Shown here: one piece after another, positions 29,501 through 41,500 of the stretch
Numbering within the stretch: position 1 is the stretch's first letter
How the letters are laid out: every line of letters begins with the position of its first letter
Source: Sphingomonas sp. 7/4-4
Lineage (GTDB): Bacteria > Pseudomonadota > Alphaproteobacteria > Sphingomonadales > Sphingomonadaceae
Length of the DNA: 64,000 bases
Reading direction: 5' to 3'
Assembly (NCBI RefSeq): GCF_027941955.1
Contig: NZ_CP115960.1
Span: 1,488,001-1,552,000 of the forward strand
Program-made: the position numbers and the translations under genes
The notes under the pieces: model-generated
The model's database searches: none
The model's input: the letters and a program-made list of their open reading frames with translations, nothing else
What the model was told of the DNA's origin: nothing

Positions 29501-31776
29501 GGCCGAGGTCCAGAGCGGCGGCTTCGGCATCACCGCCGCCAATTTCGGCAGCGGCGCCACCACCGTTGTCGCAACCGGGGCGGTTACCGCCCAGGAGGAT
29601 ATCGGCATCGCCGCGGTCGGCCTGGACGATGCAGGCGACATCACTGTCCTCGCCGCGAGCGTGTCTGGCGGCCTCGGCGGCGTCCGTGTGGACAATCAGG
29701 GCATCGGTGCGACCGCCATCCGGGCCACGGGGCCGGTGACCGGGGGCGAATACGGCATCCTCGCCGAGAGCGGCCAGACCACGACCGATTTGACGATCCG
29801 TGCCACCGACGTCCAGGCAGCCGGCAACGCCATCAAGGCCGAAAATCTCGGCACTGGCGAGACGCGTGTGACGTCCACCGGAACCGTCGCCGCGCAGGGT
29901 CAGGCTGGCATCCTCGTCTTCGCCGGCGGCAACTCGGGTGACATCACCGTCGAATCGGGCAACGCGTCCGGCGGTCTGAGCGGCATCTCGGCGATCAATT
30001 TCGGGCTGGGCGATACCCGCATCACCGTGAACGGCGTGGCGCAGGGCAGCACCAACGGCGTCGAGGCCCTTTCCGACGGAAACCAGCGCGTGGTGATCGT
30101 CAACAACGGCACCATCCGCAACACCTCGGGGCTGGGATCCGCAAGGGCGATCAGCGCGAGCGGAGGATCGGTCGGCATCGGCAATGCCGGCAGCTTGCTC
30201 GGCACAGTCGAGATCGCCGGCGACAGCAGCCTGCTGATCAACGCCGGCAACTGGCGGAGCATCGGCGGCACCAGCAATTTCGCCACTTTGGACGATACGC
30301 TGTTCAATGCCACGACCGGCACCATCTTGGGTGGCGTATTGGCGGCGACGGCGGAATCGACCGTGTGGCAGGGGCTCGAGCACTTCCAGAACAGCGGCGT
30401 GCTCAGGCTTCAGGACGGCGGCATCGGCGATGTCGTCCAGACCTCGGCGGCCACTGTCTTCGCCAATGGTTCGGCGCTCGCGGTGGACATTGCCGGGGCG
30501 ACCGGCGCGGACGCCTTCCGCACCACCGGCAAGGTCACGATCGAGGCTGGCCGCAGGCTGCAGGCGGCCACGACCCAACCTCTCGTGCTGCACGGCAAGC
30601 ATGTCGTGGTCCAGGCGGACGGCGGGCTCACCGGCCAGTTCGTCTTCGAGGACCAGCTGCTCACTGCCTTTGCCGGGCTGCGTGACGGCTACACGCCGAC
30701 GAGCGCATTCATCGAATTCGTCCAGCTCAAGGCATTGGTGGGTGCGGGAATTACCCCGAACCAGAAGGCGGCGGCAGGCGGTGCCGACAGCTTGCCCGAC
30801 GGCAATCCGGTAAAGGACGCGCTGCTTCTGCTGCCGACCGACGCCGCGGCGCAGGCTGCCTTCGACCAGCTTTCCGGCGAGATCCATCCGTCGGCGCGCA
30901 ATGCGATGGTCGAGGACAGCCGGCTGATCCGGAATGCCGTGCTCGACCGCCTCGTCGACGGCGAGACGGGAGGCGCGCTATGGGCCGTCTCTTCAGCACC
31001 TCGGGCGTCAGCGACGGCGATTACAACGCGGCCGAACTCGATCGCGATAGCAAGGGTGGCGTGATCGGGCTGGATCGCAACGTAGGGCCGGTGACGATCG
31101 GCATCGCTGCCGGCTGGACCGACACGAAGCTCCGGGTGGACCGCCGCGACAGCAGCGGTTCGATCGAGGGCATTCACGGGATGGTCTATGCCGGGGCTCG
31201 CTTCGGCGGGTTCGGCCTGCGGGGCGGAGTCGGCTATGCCCGCACGTCCACCGAGACGACGCGCCGCATCGCGTTCCAGGGGTCAGCGCATCGCCCACCG
31301 CCGACTATGACGGGTCGGTCCTGCAGGGCTTCGTCGAAGCCGGCTATCGGGTTCCGCTCGGCGGCGGATATGTCGAGCCCTTCGTCGCCCTGACCGCCAT
31401 TCGCGCAAAGACCGATGCGTTCACCGAAGCCGGCGGTCCGGCGGCGCTGTCGGGCGCGGCGATCAGCGAGAAGACCATGGCTTCGACGCTGGGCGTGCGC
31501 TTCGAGACGAGCCCGACCGGTCCGTTCTCGCTGCGCGGCACCGTGGGTTGGCGCCACGGCTGGGGCGATCTGGAACCGGTCGGCCGTCATGTCTTTGCCG
31601 GCGGTACGCCCTTCACCGTCCTCGGCACGGCCGGGTCGAGGGATGCAGGCACGTTCAACGCGGAGGCACGGTTCCGGCTCTCCTCGAGCGCCACGCTGAG
31701 TGTCGGCTATGACGGCGTCCTGGGATCCGGCACCGCCGACCACGCAATCACCGGAGGCCTCAGGATCGTCTTCTGA
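26521..31776 (+). CDS. Giant autotransporter adhesin (three frameshifts)
   Basis: A 1752-residue type Va autotransporter. A signal peptide ends near 'ASPAWA|Q'. About 1150 residues of beta-helix passenger follow, with degenerate repeats of roughly 45 residues such as 'GIRTTNFGTGDTNIVATG' and 'GITAANFGSGATTVVATG'. Then comes a linker ('LPTDAAAQAAFDQLSGEIHPSARN') and a 12-strand autotransporter beta-barrel ending in 'GGLRIVF', the aromatic C-terminal signature. It would be secreted to the surface as an adhesin. Frame breaks in G runs at 27159-27162, 30982-30984 and 31279-31282 split it into four readings; adding one G at each restores one protein. Confidence 0.88.
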
Positions 31777-31818
31777 CGATCGGCACCGGCGGGCAGGTCC
31801 GTTCCTGAACCTGTCCGG

Positions 31819-31846
31819 CCCCGGGCGGCGCGTACGCCGCCCGGGG
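31819..31846 (+). terminator. 12-bp GC stem-loop after the autotransporter
   Basis: CCCCGGGCGGCG and CGCCGCCCGGGG pair perfectly around a CGTA loop, 43 nt after the autotransporter stop. The T-run is weak (GATTGATAT follows). It is a likely terminator. Confidence 0.7.
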
Positions 31847-31894
31847 GATTGATATGCATCGATGCTGGATGCTGTCCGCTACTTGCATTCCGTA

Positions 31895-32108
31895 CCCGAA
31901 AGCAGTCCGACCGCTTCCGGCCCAAAAGCCGCCGCTAAGATCGTCACTCTGCGATTGAGCGGAATTGAGAATCGCAAGGGATTGCTCATGACATGCCAGA
32001 TCATGCCATCAAAGCCGCGAAAAAGTGTGGGACGAAAAGTGGGAACGACTTTGGGCAGATCGCCTGAGACGGCGCAGTTTTGCCGTTTTCCGCTTGACGA
32101 TGGTGACC
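31895..32108. repeat. Direct repeat, copy 1 (left edge of the 25-kb block)
   Basis: This stretch matches 57203-57415 in the same orientation. Over the 188 bp from 31921 I count about 9 differences, including one indel, so roughly 95% identity. Similarity fades to the left of 31921. On the right the match stops after GGTGACCC, which is the last part of the tRNA-Arg 3' end in copy 2. Apart from the hairpin, I see no gene in 31777-32365. Confidence 0.9.
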
Positions 32109-32365
32109 CCTACGGAAGCCTTACGGCAGGAAGTAGGCCGCTAACGGTCTGGCAGCTTCGGGTGCCCTGACCGCCAAAGCGGACATTCGAAACATGAAGG
32201 GCAGAATCAGCCTGACCGGCAAACCAGGGAACAGCGCACTATGCCGCTGCGGCCGATGCGAGCTCCGCCGCCTGCTCGCGGTTCACTGGCTCACTACAGG
32301 GCCTCGCTGCCGCGGATCGCCGCCTCGGGCAACAGGTTCTTGTCCACCGCACGTTTGCCGAGGCG

Positions 32366-32566
32366 GTGATAATCGACGGCGACAGACTGACCAGATTGGG
32401 CCGCGTGAACATGTCGCGCGATCATCTGGCCGCGTTCGCCGCCAAGCTGACGCACGAGGATCATATTGTCGTCGAGGCGACCGGCAACGCCCAGGCGGTT
32501 GTCGAGGCGGTCGCGCCGTTCGTTGGCCACGAGAGCAGCGCCGAGACGTGCCCGGTGAGTATCTAG
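32366..32566 (+). pseudogene. IS110-family transposase fragment
   Basis: A 66-codon open stretch encodes 'GRVNMSRDHLAAFAAKL' and 'DHIVVEATGNAQAVVEAV' and 'PFV', matching the N-terminal region of IS110-family transposases (DEDD domain start, 'VVEATGN'). The match ends abruptly after 'PFVGHES', and no DEDD-domain remainder or Ser-containing C-terminal domain follows. It is a remnant of an insertion sequence at the left edge of the block. Confidence 0.75.
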
Positions 32567-32580
32567 GCGTTCGCTGCGGA

Positions 32581-33561
32581 TCACCTGCCCGCCAAAATCG
32601 GATCTCCTTCCGGTGATTCGCGCTTCGCAGCGCCGAACGTCGCATCCCGCCAATCGGTATCGTAGAGCGTATCGAGATAGCGTTCGCCCATGTCGGCGGC
32701 GATGCACACCACCGTTCCGCCAGCGCGGAACTGCAACATCATGGCACGTGCGGCAGCAAGCACGCTGCCCGTCGATCCGCCCACCAGCCACCCGGTCGCC
32801 GCGTGGACTTCGGCGCAAGCACGGACCGCGTCGCGTTCCGCGACAATCACCGCGTCGTGCGGTGCGGCAGCGTCGAGAAAGGGCGATCGCCGCGTCGCGC
32901 CGATTCCGGGAATGCGACGCGACACGGGGCGTAACGGCGGAGCGAAATGGTGCGATCCGGCAGCATCGACCGCGACGATTTTCGTGGCGGGCGAACGCTC
33001 GCCAAAAGCTCGCACGCACCCGGCGAGCGTCCCACCGGTCCCGACACCGACGAACAGGTGATCGACGCGCGGAAATTCGCGCAGGATTTCGCTCGCGGTC
33101 GTCTCGGCATGCACGCGCGGGTTCACGGGGTTGACGAACTGCCGGGTCCAGACCAACGTCGGATCGGTCGCCATCCGCGCCGCGATATGCCCGCAGCGAT
33201 CGTCCAGGCTGGAATGGGCCATGACCACAAGTTCACCGCCGTGCGCCCGTACCAGCGCGCGATTGTGCAACGTCATTTTCTCGTCTGTGACGCAAACGAA
33301 GCCATACCCCTTGCACCGCGCGATCAATGCCAGCGCGATGCCGAGATTACCCGAGGATGTCTCGATCAAGGTCGCGCCGGGCAGAAGCGCGCCGGCCGTC
33401 TCCAGCGCTTCGACCATCGCCAGTGCCGGCTTGAGCTTGATCGATCCGGCGGCATTGAACCCCTCGATCTTGAGATAGGCGTGCACGCCCGCTCCGAGCA
33501 GCGGCGCGATATCGGCGAAGATGCCGATTCCAAGCGTGTCATAGGCTTTGCGCAGGATCAT
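32581..33561 (-). CDS. sbnA: SbnA-like PLP-dependent synthase (2,3-diaminopropionate pathway)
   Basis: A 326-residue PLP enzyme of the cysteine synthase fold. The PLP lysine is in 'FNAAGSIKLKPA', the substrate loop is 'ETSSGNLGIALA' and the phosphate loop is 'GVGTGGTLAG'. Next to an SbnB-like gene it is best read as SbnA: O-phosphoserine and glutamate give N-(1-amino-1-carboxyl-2-ethyl)-glutamate, the precursor of L-2,3-diaminopropionate. The start ATG 33561 is 7 nt after the sbnB stop, so the two form one operon. A plain cysteine synthase is possible, but the pairing argues against it. Confidence 0.85.
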   Translation of the reverse strand: MILRKAYDTLGIGIFADIAPLLGAGVHAYLKIEGFNAAGSIKLKPALAMVEALETAGALLPGATLIETSSGNLGIALALIARCKGYGFVCVTDEKMTLHNRALVRAHGGELVVMAHSSLDDRCGHIAARMATDPTLVWTRQFVNPVNPRVHAETTASEILREFPRVDHLFVGVGTGGTLAGCVRAFGERSPATKIVAVDAAGSHHFAPPLRPVSRRIPGIGATRRSPFLDAAAPHDAVIVAERDAVRACAEVHAATGWLVGGSTGSVLAAARAMMLQFRAGGTVVCIAADMGERYLDTLYDTDWRDATFGAAKRESPEGDPILAGR

Positions 33562-33568
33562 CGCGCGG

Positions 33569-34589
33569 TCACAGCGGCAGCCTCGTGCCCAGGTCCGCTC
33601 CAACCGCAGCTTCGAATACCGCCAGCCCGGCGGCGAGATCGGTGATCACCGTGCCCATCGGGTTGAACACGACCGGCGCCGCGTCCCCCGTCAAATAACC
33701 CGGCGATGCGAGCCATGCACCTATCTCGACGATGCGGGCGCGATCGATTTGGCCGGCGCGTTGCAGCCGGTCAAGCGGGCGGCCCTCGGCGAGGCATTGA
33801 TGAAGATCGTCGACCATTATCAGCCGGGCGGCGCGATAGATGTCGAGCTCGGCGTCGAGAAGCGAGACCGCGCAGTAGAGAGCATTGTCGCGCAGCCACT
33901 CGCGGCGGATGTGCGGCGCTTCGGCAGTAGTCGCCGGCAGGACGATATCGCCTTCGCGCACCGCGGCCTCGACAGACCCGGCCGGCATGCAGGCGATACC
34001 GAGCGCCTGCGCGGCGGCAGTCAAGGCCGCAAGCCGTCCGGCATCCGGATCATATGCCACCAGCCCGAACCGGTCCGCTCCGAACACCGCCGCCAGCATC
34101 GCGAGATGCGCGTGCGCCAGCTCACCGCAGCCGATCACCGCGATCGACCGGGCAGCATCCGGCGCCAGCAGCCGCAGCGCGAGGCCAGAGACGGCGGCGG
34201 TCCGCGCCGCGCTGATCGCAGCGGCATCCATCACCGCAAACGGGCGGTTGGTTGCAGGATCGTTCAGGATCAGCAAACCCGACGCCCGCGGGAAGCCGAG
34301 CGCCGCATTGCCCGTGCCGCTGCATATCTGCTTGAGCCCCGACAGGCCGAACGGACCGCCGAGATAGCCAAGCAATGCGATCATCCGGTCATAGGAGGGG
34401 CGATCGGGATAATGCAGATAGTCCGAACGGGGCAGGATCGCACTCCCTCGGCTAGCGCTCGATAGGCAAGCGCGATCCGGTCGATCAGCGCACGCCACTC
34501 GAGCCCCCCGACGCCTCGACCTCACCACGGCTGAGATAGAGCAATTGCCGTTCGGCAAGCAGCGCATCGATAGCGGCGCGTTCGGTCAT
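33569..34589 (-). CDS. sbnB: SbnB-like N-carboxyethyl-glutamate dehydrogenase (two frameshifts)
   Basis: A 340-residue protein of the ornithine cyclodeaminase/mu-crystallin family. The N-terminal 'LLYLSRGEVEASGG', then 'ILPRSDYLHYPDRPSYDRMIAL', the substrate part 'GTGNAALGFPRASGLL' and the Rossmann motif 'AVIGCGELAHAHLAML' are visible. SbnB oxidises the SbnA product with NAD to release 2,3-diaminopropionate and 2-oxoglutarate. Single G losses at about 34504-34509 and 34445-34447 break the first 60 residues across three frames. The start at 34589 is 38 nt from the divergent transferase gene. Confidence 0.85.
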
Positions 34590-34627
34590 GCTATGCACCC
34601 GCGCGCGATGGCTGCTAAGGCGACCAG

Positions 34628-35301
34628 GTGCCGCACCCCGATCCACGCCCCGAGCTCATATCGCCCCTGCAGCCCGCGGCGATCCGCGCGCTGTTCGGCC
34701 CAGGCGTTGCGGTGGCGACGGCACGTGCCGTCGCCACCGGGGACGGCCTGTTTGCCGAAGAGCAGCGCTACATTGCAGAAGTCGGCGCGACGCGGCAGGC
34801 CGAATTCGGCACCGCGCGGATCTGCGCCCGCCGTGCGCTGGCCGAGCTTGGCATCGCCCCTGCCCGCTGGTCCCCTATCCGGATCGCTCGCCCCGCTGGC
34901 CGGCGGATATCCGCGGCACGATCGCCCATGCCGGCGGCATCTGCGCCGCCGCGGTCACGGCAGCGCCACATCTCCGCGCGATCGGCCTCGATATCGAGCC
35001 AGATCTGCCCCTGGCCCGAGACCTCGAGCGCGTTATCTGCACCGATGCCGAGCGCCGCAGGCTCGAAGAAATGGGTGACGCGCGCGGCCGGATCGGCAAG
35101 CTGATCTTCAGTGCCAAGGAAGCATGGTACAAATGCCAATATGGCATCAGTGCCGCGCTGATCGATTTTCGCGAGGTGACGCTGACGATCGACCTCGATC
35201 GCCAGCGCTTCCGCACGGTCGATGGACCGGTGCCGGGGATAGAAGGCCGTTACGGTCATGCCGATGGCTTCCTGATCACCACCGCGACGCTCCAGGCCTG
35301 A
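34628..35301 (+). CDS. 4'-Phosphopantetheinyl transferase, Sfp/EntD type (frameshift)
   Basis: A 224-residue carrier-protein activating enzyme. Key motifs are 'IGLDIEPDLPL' (Mg-binding Asp and Glu) and 'FSAKEAWYKCQY' (the (W/F)SxKEAxxK signature), with 'GTIAHAGGICAAAV' before them. It transfers phosphopantetheine from CoA to serine of carrier domains, presumably the two on the synthetase in this block. The start is GTG 34628 after AAGG. The frame breaks at the CCC run 34863-34865. Its end nearly touches the end of the convergent oxygenase gene. Confidence 0.88.
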
Positions 35302-35303
35302 CA

Positions 35304-36017
35304 TCACGCAACCTCGCGCCGGCGATGGAAATCCGCGGGCGACAGCGCGCAGATGCCGTGCGGCACTCGCCCGATCGGCGCATCCCACAGATTGGCGAGC
35401 AAGGTGATGCGCGGCGCTCCGTCGGGATGATCGATCACCGGCGCCCGGCCATGCGCCACATGCCCCGCGAACAACGCCAGCGTTCCCGGTTCGGCAACGA
35501 CCACGCGAGCCCCGCCGCCTGCCTCCAATGCCGCCCGTTCGTGGAAAGCGAACGGCGCGAAGCGGTGTGACGCAAGGAACAGGGTTTCCCCGCCGCGCAT
35601 CCCGTGGGGGCCGAGATAGAGCACCGACCCGAGCATCGGCGTGCGGACGACGCCATGGTCTACGCGCAACTGCTCGTCGCAATCGACATGGAGATAGACC
35701 TGCGCCGCCGGATTGCGTTCGGCTTGGGTCGTCCACAACTCAAACCCATGCGCCCGCGCGCGCATCGCCGCCGGTGCAACGGCGAGCAGCCGGCGAAGAT
35801 AGACAGTGACGAACGAAGCGAGCGGCAACGGCAGATATTCAGCGATCGCCTCGGCATCGAGCGCGTCGACCGGAAGATAGAACAACGAACTGGGGATCGG
35901 CGCATCGCGGCAGAGCCTATGGATGCGCGCCGCCTCCGCGGGATCGAGGAAGCCTTGATGCTCCCCGACGCCGTCGTCGTCTGTCAGGACCGGCGCGGTC
36001 AGGATTGCGGTAGCCAT
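35304..36017 (-). CDS. Fe(II)/2-oxoglutarate-dependent oxygenase
   Basis: A 237-residue jelly-roll dioxygenase. The iron site is visible as 'LHVDCDE' (HxD), a distal His in 'GHVAHGRAPV', and the 2-oxoglutarate Arg in 'PRITLLANLWD'. The layout resembles prolyl-4-hydroxylase-type enzymes. It overlaps the end of the upstream large protein by 19 nt and is the last gene of the long leftward operon. The substrate is unknown; peptide or protein side chains (Pro, Asp, Arg) are the usual targets of this group. Confidence 0.8.
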   Translation of the reverse strand: MATAILTAPVLTDDDGVGEHQGFLDPAEAARIHRLCRDAPIPSSLFYLPVDALDAEAIAEYLPLPLASFVTVYLRRLLAVAPAAMRARAHGFELWTTQAERNPAAQVYLHVDCDEQLRVDHGVVRTPMLGSVLYLGPHGMRGGETLFLASHRFAPFAFHERAALEAGGGARVVVAEPGTLALFAGHVAHGRAPVIDHPDGAPRITLLANLWDAPIGRVPHGICALSPADFHRRREVA

Positions 36018-38535
36018 CGACTGACCACGGGTTCGATCCGACCGCTCAGCCCCGTCAGCGCATCGAAATCAAGTGTGAACAGGCTGTTGTCCGCCGCGAC
36101 GGCGATCCTAGCCGCATTGACGCCGGGCGTCCGGCTGAGCGCGGTGCCGTCGGGATTGTATATATCGAGGAAAAGTCGCTAGGCGCGGTTCCGCCATTCT
36201 GGCTGCCGAGGACGTAGACCAGCCCGTCGCCCGACACGGCGATGTCGCGATACACCGGCTGGGTCGCCGCCTGCAGCGCAAAGCTCGGCTGCCCGGCGAA
36301 GAGCGGGACGGGATTGCCGCTCGCATCGAACGCCTGCACGCGGGCATTCGCCTGTTCGAGGACCAGGAACGCGCCCGACGGGCTCGCCGCCACCGCGACC
36401 GGATTGCCGAGCAGGCCGATGCGCGTGCCCTGCCCGGCATGCGGCTGTGCCGCCGGCGCCTGCACATCGGCGACGGGCACGGCCGCGACGGCGCCGGCCG
36501 CAAGCACCGCGGAATCGCGCGCGATCGCCGCGACCTCGCCGCGCGGATCGACGCCGATATCGGTCAGCCCCGCCTGCACGGGAAATTGCGCGACGCTCTG
36601 CGTACCGGGCACGAACGGCCCCGCACCGAAATCCACCGGCCGCAGATAGGTGCCGCCGCTCCCCTGCGTATCGAGATAATAGCCGGCCTGTCCGGTCGCG
36701 GCATAGGCGAGCAGCGGCGCGGCGACGAGCCCGCAGCCGAGCACGCGATACTGCGCCGCCGGATCCGCCGTCCCGATATTCTGGACGAAGTAAGCGTTCT
36801 GCAGCGGCGCCGTACCGCCACAGATGGGGATGTTCTGGTTCGAAGCGCCCCAGGCATAGCCCAGCGCCAGCAGATCGTCCTGAAGCGTCAGCGCGTTGAG
36901 CGAAGTGATCGCGGGCGTCGCTCCGCCCGGGTTCGGCAGCGCGACCGCGGTCGAAGCGACAGCGTGCGGGTTCCAGCTATAGCTGCCCCCGTTCACCGAA
37001 AGCCGGGCGGCGAGCCGGTAGCGGGTCGCCGCGGTCACCGTCGCCGCAACTTGGGTCACGGCAAGCTGCGCGCTGACCGCGGGCGTGCCGCCCGGAGGCG
37101 TGATGCTGGCACTGCCGCTGGCGACGACGGCGCCGTTCGCGTCGGTGACGCTCGCGGCGATCGCGATCGGGCCGCCGCCGGCGATGCCGCCGAAGCCGAG
37201 TGCCACCGGCGCGCTCGATTGCGGCGCGGGTATCGCGGCCTGCAACGCCTGCGAGATCGCCGCCGCCATAGGCGATCTCGACCGAACAGGCGGAAGCAGC
37301 ATAGGGCCATATCCCGCTGACCGGATCGGGCAACAGGCTGAGATCGAGCGCGACCAGCGTCGCCGGGGACAGCGTCAGCGCGATCGGCGGAGTCGCGCCC
37401 GGCCAATATTGCGGGCTGAGGCCGCCGGCGGTGAACGCCTGGACCAGCTGTGCCGCCCAGCCCGCGCCCGGCGCGAACTGATCGACCCAGCCATAGCTCA
37501 CGCCCGGCGGGCTACCCAGTTTCTTCGCGATCGACTTGCGCAGGCCGGCAAGCGGCGTGCCCAGCAGCGCGGTGCAGAGATTGGCGGAGAGCGCGGCGAA
37601 CATCGCATCGCGGCTGCCGACCTGGAGCAGGAACGCCCCGCTGGCCATCGCCGCCGCCGCGATACCGTTATCGGCGAGAACGCCATCGAACCACTTTGCC
37701 AAGTCGGCCGGCGGCGCGCCGCTGCCCTGGACGATCCACGGCACCGCCATGTCGAGCAGGAAGGTCAGCATGACTCCCACCGCATCCGGGATCGGACTGT
37801 AGCCGGCGTCGTTCAGCCCGCCGAACAGCAGCTCGATACTGTCCGCATTGGCGGGCAGCGGCACGCCGATCTGCTGCGCGCCACCCGCCACGGCGATGGC
37901 GCCGACCTTCGCGCCGGGTAGCAGCATGCCGAGATATTTCTCGGTCGCCGTCTCGAACCCCGCCGGCACGCCGGCCGGCAGGCGCGACGTCCAGTCAACC
38001 GGCGCCACCGGCATGCCCGCCTTCAGGAACCGGGCATAGACGCTCAGGTGACGCGGCTGATCGTTGACGAGGGTCAAGGTGAAGCCGGGCGTCCCGCCAT
38101 CGGCATAGACGACGCTCGAAAAGACCAGACCGCCGATCGGGCCCTGGCTGGTCAGCGTCCAGCCGCCGGTCGTCGGCTGGGTCTGTTGCTTACTAGGCGC
38201 CACGCCGTGCTGCACGGTCCAGGCGACACCTTCGAAATCGGCGTCGTCGACGATCGAGTCCGCGGCGTAGGACAGGACCGGCACCAGCGCCTGCACCAGA
38301 CCGGGATCGAGTGGCACCGCGCTGGTCGACGGGGTGCCCGGCGGGCTGAGCACATTACCGGCCGCGATCGCGGGATCGGGATTGCTCTGCAGCCACTGGA
38401 CGAACTCCATCGCCTCCGGATTGGTCGGCGCGCTGATCAGCGGGAGCAAGTCCTGCTGGAGCGCGGCATCGCACAGGATGAACTGGGGAAGCTCTCCGCC
38501 AGCTTCTGCGTCAGCAGGCCCGGTGGCATCGGCAT
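35999..38535 (-). CDS. Large protein of unknown function with propeller-like C-terminus (three frameshifts)
   Basis: An 846-residue protein with no signal peptide. The N-terminal ~450 residues are Ala/Gly/Pro-rich with scattered hydrophobic helices ('AMASGAFLLQVGSRDAMFAAL'). The C-terminal ~300 residues carry NHL-like blades ('GNPVAVAASPSGAFLVLE', 'ARVQAFDASGNPVPLF', 'YRDIAVSGDGLVYVLGS') and end 'DIYNPDGTALSRTPG...RIEPVVSRWLP'. This tail aligns with the tail of the adjacent 1582-residue protein, so the two are paralogues. The start is ATG 38535 after AGGGGAAG. Breaks lie near 38494, 37252 (two bases) and 36169. Function not recognised. Confidence 0.7.
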
Positions 38536-38571
38536 GGCTTCCCCTGTCCTTTCGCGTTCCCGTTTCGCGGT

Positions 38572-41500
38572 TCAGGATGCCGGCGTCGGCGTCGACGGGA
38601 TCCATTCGCTTACGCCGGGTTCGGTGCGGGAATTCGGGCCGATCACGACGTTGAAGTTCAGCGAGAACAGGTTGCGATACTGATCGACCGTGATCTTGCC
38701 GGCGTTGATGCCGTTCTGCGGCTCATCGAGCAGCGGCGTGCCGTCCGGATTGTAGACGTCGAGCTGGAACGCCAGGTCCTTGGGGTCGTGGCTCGAGTTG
38801 TAGTTGTTGTCGACGACGCCGAGCACATAGACATAGCCCTTGGTTTCGGTCGCGATGTCGAGATAGCTGAGCGTGCCGGTGACGCTCTGGGTACGCAGCG
38901 GCATGTACGAGCAGAGCTGCTGCACGGTCAGCGTGTCGCTCGTGGCCGCCTTGGTCACCTCGAACGTCATCGCATTGACCGAATCCGCGATCTTCCACTC
39001 GACCCCGCTCGATTTGATCGTCACCGACAGGCCGAACTGCATGTAGATGTCGATCAGGTCGAAGCCGGTGATCGGATCGGTCACCAGCCGCACGTCATAG
39101 ACTGCGCTCGACTGGGTGTCGGTGACGAACCACAAGGATCCCGCCGTCGTGGTGGTGACGGTGAACTGCCCGGTCGTCGCATCCTGTCCCACCAGCCCAT
39201 ATTGCTGGAACGTGGCGAGCAGCGTGCTGTCGACCTGACCATTGTCGAGATCGGCCGCGACGCTTTGCAGCGAATTGTCGAGGATCGCCTTGGGCGCGAG
39301 CGCCGGGGTGATGTTCTGCTGGAACAGTTCGAGCAGCTGGAGCGACACCTGCAGCGCATCGAGCTGGGTGATGAACGTCCCGCCGTTCGGGATCTGGAAC
39401 GATGGCTGGCCAACCGCGAAGGACGGTACCGGATTGCCCTTGACGTCGAACGCCTGGATGCGCGGCTGATCAATGTAGAGCGTGCCGGTTTCGAGCACGA
39501 GGATACGCCCGTCGGCGGTGACCGTCATCGCCTGCGGACTGTCGAGCAGCCCTTCGCGCCCGCCCTTGCCGGCCAGCGGCATCGCCAGCGGCGCGGTGTC
39601 GGGCGACATGGCGTTGGCCGGCAGCTTCAGCACGAACATCTTGGCGTTGGTGTTGTCGAGCCCGACGACATAGCCATTGGGATGCACCGCCATTTCCTGG
39701 AACGGCGTGGCGTTCTGGAACACGCCCCAGACATCGGTGTCGCCCGCCGACGAATAGTCGAACGTGTATTCGCCCGGCGGCGTATCGAGCTTGACCCCGC
39801 GCAGATTGAAGCTGAGCGGCTGGCCGGTGATCGCGGGCTGCGGCTCGAGGAAGAAATTGTCGATGCCCGGGACGGGGTAGTCGAACACGCCCACCTGCTG
39901 CACCGGCTTGCCGTTCACCTGCGCGGTGATTGCACGCAGTTCGAAGAGCGGATCGGTGTCGCCGGGCGCCTCGATCAGCCAGTCCTTGTCGGCGGTGACC
40001 ACCGCAATGGTCGTACCTCCGGGCAGCGGGTAGCCGAACGCGGCGAACTGCTTGACGAGATCGGCGGGCACCGGGCCATTCTGCAGCTCGGGCTCGATCG
40101 ACCAGGGCAGCGCGAACAACGGGGTCAGCCCGAACTGGTCGTAGGCGAGGAAGGTCGGCAGGCTGAAACCCTTGGTCGGCTGGATGATCTGTTCCTGCGG
40201 CTGGCCGAGCGTCGAGATGCTCTGCATCGCGTACATCGGCAGCTGGCTGGTCCCGGACTGGTTGTCGATCGGCATGTTCTGGCCCGACGCGAGATAGGCG
40301 TAGCCGAGCTCGAACTGCTGGTTGTTGATGATGATGTTCTGCAACGCGCCGAGCGCATGGCCGGTCGGCGCGGTCGACAGCGGATATTGCTGCGGCAGCG
40401 GCGGCGCGGGCTGCGCGGTGTTCTGCACGGTCAGCTCATACCCCGTCTGCTTGACATCGATGTTCGTCCCATCGGCATCAAGCTCGTACAGCGGCAGCTG
40501 CCCGGGCAACGCGATCGTCCATTTGCTGTTCGCGGTCACCGCGGTGACCTGTGCCCCGGTGGGCAGCGGATATTGCGCATTGTCGAACGCCGTCGCGACG
40601 TCGCTCGGCACAGCACCTCCATTGTTCAGCTCGCCCTGATATTGCGACAGCGGCGAGAGGGTGAATACCGTGCCGATGAAGATCTGCCGGGCATTAACGT
40701 CGAACACCGTGCTGCTGGTCGGATCGGTGACTGTCCATTCGCTCATGTTCGAAACCACCGCGATCGTCGCAGCCGACGACAGCGGGTTGCCGTTGTCGGC
40801 AAACGCCGCCTGCACCGCCGCGTCGGGCGTGCCGCCCTTGTCGAGATCGACGACGAGCGCGGCATCGATCGAGAATTGCGAGACTTCCCAATAATGGTTG
40901 CTGGCGGTCGAATAGGCGATCGTCTGCTTCTGGCTGTAGGTGGTGGTCGCGGTCAGCGGCACCAGCATCTCGACGATAGCGCCGCCCGCCGTGAGTTGGT
41001 CGTTGCTGTCGGGCACCGCATCGATCCAGCCGCTGTTCCAGGTGCCGGCCAGCCAGTCGGTCGACGAATAGATGTTGGCGACCACCTCGATCTTGCCGCC
41101 CGCGGGGATGCCCTTGAACGTGACGACGATCGGCGCGTCGTGTTGACCCGGCATCGGCCCGGCGAGCGTGTAGGTCGTGCCGCCGTCCTGGTTGTTGCCG
41201 CTCGGATATTTGACCTGGATCACATAATGGTCGCTCACCGTCGGCCAGACCGGATTGAAGTCCGGCTTGCCATGGGTCGGATCGGGCTTGACCGTGACGG
41301 TCAGGTCCATCGAGCGCAGGATCTCGATCTGATAGGTCGCAGGCGAGACGAGGCATTCGACCGTCGTCGCCGCCAGCGCAGCGATATCCGACGCGATGCT
41401 GACGACGCGCAGCGCCCAGCCGGCGACCGGCACTTCTTCCAGCGCTTCCTCGGCAGTGATCTCGCCGACGGTTTCCCCGGCCGCTTCGGCGATCGTCTTG

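Noticed and set aside
27000..30400. CRISPR array or DNA satellite
   Set aside because: The repetition is at protein level with diverged DNA and no constant spacer-repeat length. It encodes the autotransporter beta-helix.
10078..31776. Calling the split genes pseudogenes
   Set aside because: The breaks are single-base changes in G/C runs, the flanking frames are fully conserved, and essential genes show the same pattern, so sequence error is more likely than decay.
31921..32170. Small protein gene in the direct repeat
   Set aside because: Both copies have an open frame, but the frame continues into unrelated sequence or antisense tRNA, and the differences do not favour synonymous sites.
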